The notes beneath the pieces are model-generated. The model was given only the letters and a program-made list of their open reading frames with translations, had not been told where the DNA came from and did no database searches. From the NCBI RefSeq assembly GCF_030463565.1, contig NC_134643.1:46786221-46850220 (forward strand): a stretch of DNA of 64,000 nucleotides. Direction: 5' to 3'. The stretch is from Pelecanus crispus (lineage: Eukaryota; Chordata; Aves; Pelecaniformes; Pelecanidae). Made by a program: the position numbers and the translations under genes. The stretch's first letter is position 1; each line of letters begins with the position of its first letter. Shown piece after piece: positions 62,657 to 64,000 of the stretch.

Positions 62657-64000
62657 GAACGGGTAACTTGAAAAGATCAATGATTTCATCCTGCTAACTT
62701 GGTTTGCAAATTTTTATTTTGAAGTATTTTAACATATGTATTAGAAAGACTTATTAGTGTGAGTCATACAATAGGAACCATGGCAGTCATTGTTTCCTTT
62801 GCAAAAAATGCATTTAATAAGCTCTTATTACCATCCCTGTAGCAGAAATACTCAGTTTTATTCCATGTACTCAATAATTAGACTTGAAGTTAATTAATGT
62901 TTTATGTCTTGTCATGAGGCACTTAGAAATTCTGAGTACATTCCTAGTGCTGAAGCCAGTTGCAATCTGCTTTGTCAAATTTCATCTTTATTTCTCAAGG
63001 AACTTTCTTTCTCCTTATGTTAATTATCCAGAACTAACCTCCTTTTTGTAAATCGTGGTCCTCAAACCAGTAGGCATTTCCTAAAATTTCTGTAGCATTT
63101 CTCACGGCTAAAAAGAGAGCAAAGTGTGAGATTACCTGTTTGCTGCTACTCTCTAAAGATCGGCAAAGACCGGGGACTACTGCTAGAAAACCGAGGGCTT
63201 TTGCTGTGGGAAGGAGGGTCGTATCCTTTATGGTTTCCTATTTCCCTTTTTTCTTTGCTTAACTTTAACAAAATGAATTCTACTTCTGTGTTTGTATCCC
63301 AGACTTTTGGTAAATTTGAGGAGTCGTATTTCTGCTGTCCTTTTTTTAACCCTGTTACATTGATTTATCTTTAAATATGCCTGAGTCATCTTTCTATGCT
63401 AAAAAGCCAGGATCCTAGCCAATTTGTGGGTTTTTTTTAAAGAAAGTAGTAATTCTTATTCAGCATTCTAAAAAATCAGCTGACAAATGTGCTAATGAAA
63501 ATTCAAAACATTGTAGATTTCATCTACATTTAAAAGTGGGTATTATGAACATCTATAAAGTAATGCCCGTACTTTAGTTTTCCCACATTTGCATGAGTGT
63601 TAAACATGAAGAACTGTGTTGTTATTCAAAATATTAATGATACTGAAACAAACTGAGCACAGATTGTGATGCAAATGCTTCTTGGTGTTATGAAGAAACA
63701 GCAAGAGCCTCTGCAGCTGCTCTTTTCTGGAAAACAAACATTCTGCCTCGCAGCAAAGCGCAGGCCTTCAGAACTGAAATAAACACATACACATTGTTCT
63801 GTGTGATGTTTAAAAGATATTTATGATAGAAGAACCCAATGAGAAGCAATACTGAAATCCTGTGACACTGAACGATTGCCCAGCTTACATCTTGTGACTC
63901 ATGGCATGGCAAGGAGTGCCGTGAGTATTTGCAAACTCTTCTCTTGTCCCTAGGAATATTTTTTCAGTGGACTTTCATAAAAGACATTCGATTAAAATTG

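Larger units (their letters stand above)
47565..64000 (+). other. METTL25: METTL25 intron 5, incomplete at right edge
   Basis: At least 16.4 kb of AT-rich sequence. It contains two antisense CR1 relics (49480-50460 and about 54990-56420), the tRNA-Ile/CR1 SINE (50914-51064) and a faint tRNA-like stretch at 62589-62656. The parts 47565-49479, 51065-54989 and 56421-64000 show no gene that I can support; frames such as 53402-53773 (minus) and 59753-60118 (plus) have no recognisable domain. Confidence 0.75.

Noticed and set aside
47565-64000. Further METTL25 exons
   Set aside because: I looked for coding sequence resembling the next conserved blocks (around CGRNARMSACL) with a phase-1 acceptor and found none; they probably lie beyond the right edge.

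Overview
This window is vertebrate nuclear DNA, almost certainly from a bird. It is AT-rich, has small exons bounded by GT/AG splice sites inside multi-kilobase introns, and carries one sharp CpG island. Its repeats are mostly CR1 LINE fragments, which is the avian pattern. A tRNA-Ile-headed, CR1-tailed SINE at about 50.9-51.06 kb resembles the SINE type reported from passerines, so a perching bird is the best guess. That last step is inference.

Two protein-coding genes are supported, arranged head to head around a CpG-island promoter near 24.2 kb. On the minus strand is a complete CCDC59 (TAP26; related to yeast Fyv7): four coding exons between 24163 and 17687, 209 residues, every splice junction in phase. 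On the plus strand is the 5' part of METTL25, a putative SAM-dependent methyltransferase: five coding exons between 24316 and 47564, covering residues 1-432. I could not find its remaining exons before the right edge, so intron 5 is at least 16.4 kb and the gene is cut by the window. The two start codons are 152 bp apart. The same neighbour pair and orientation are known in human (12q21), which supports both calls. The proteins are not known to act in one pathway; they share only the promoter.

Layout: 1-17.6 kb is intergenic DNA downstream of CCDC59, with CR1 fragments and a purine minisatellite. 17.6-24.16 kb is CCDC59. 24.16-24.32 kb is the shared promoter. 24.3-64 kb is METTL25, whose introns hold further CR1 copies, the SINE, and two antisense, older CR1 relics (49.5-50.5 kb and about 55.0-56.4 kb). 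The rest of the introns and flanks shows no gene, RNA gene or repeat that I can recognise.

I found no novel multi-gene system. The most notable items are the tRNA-Ile/CR1 composite SINE with an inverted repeat at its head, the very old turtle-like CR1 relic, the scrambled CR1 at 1.65-2.7 kb, and the compact bidirectional promoter with adjacent GC-rich tandem repeats.
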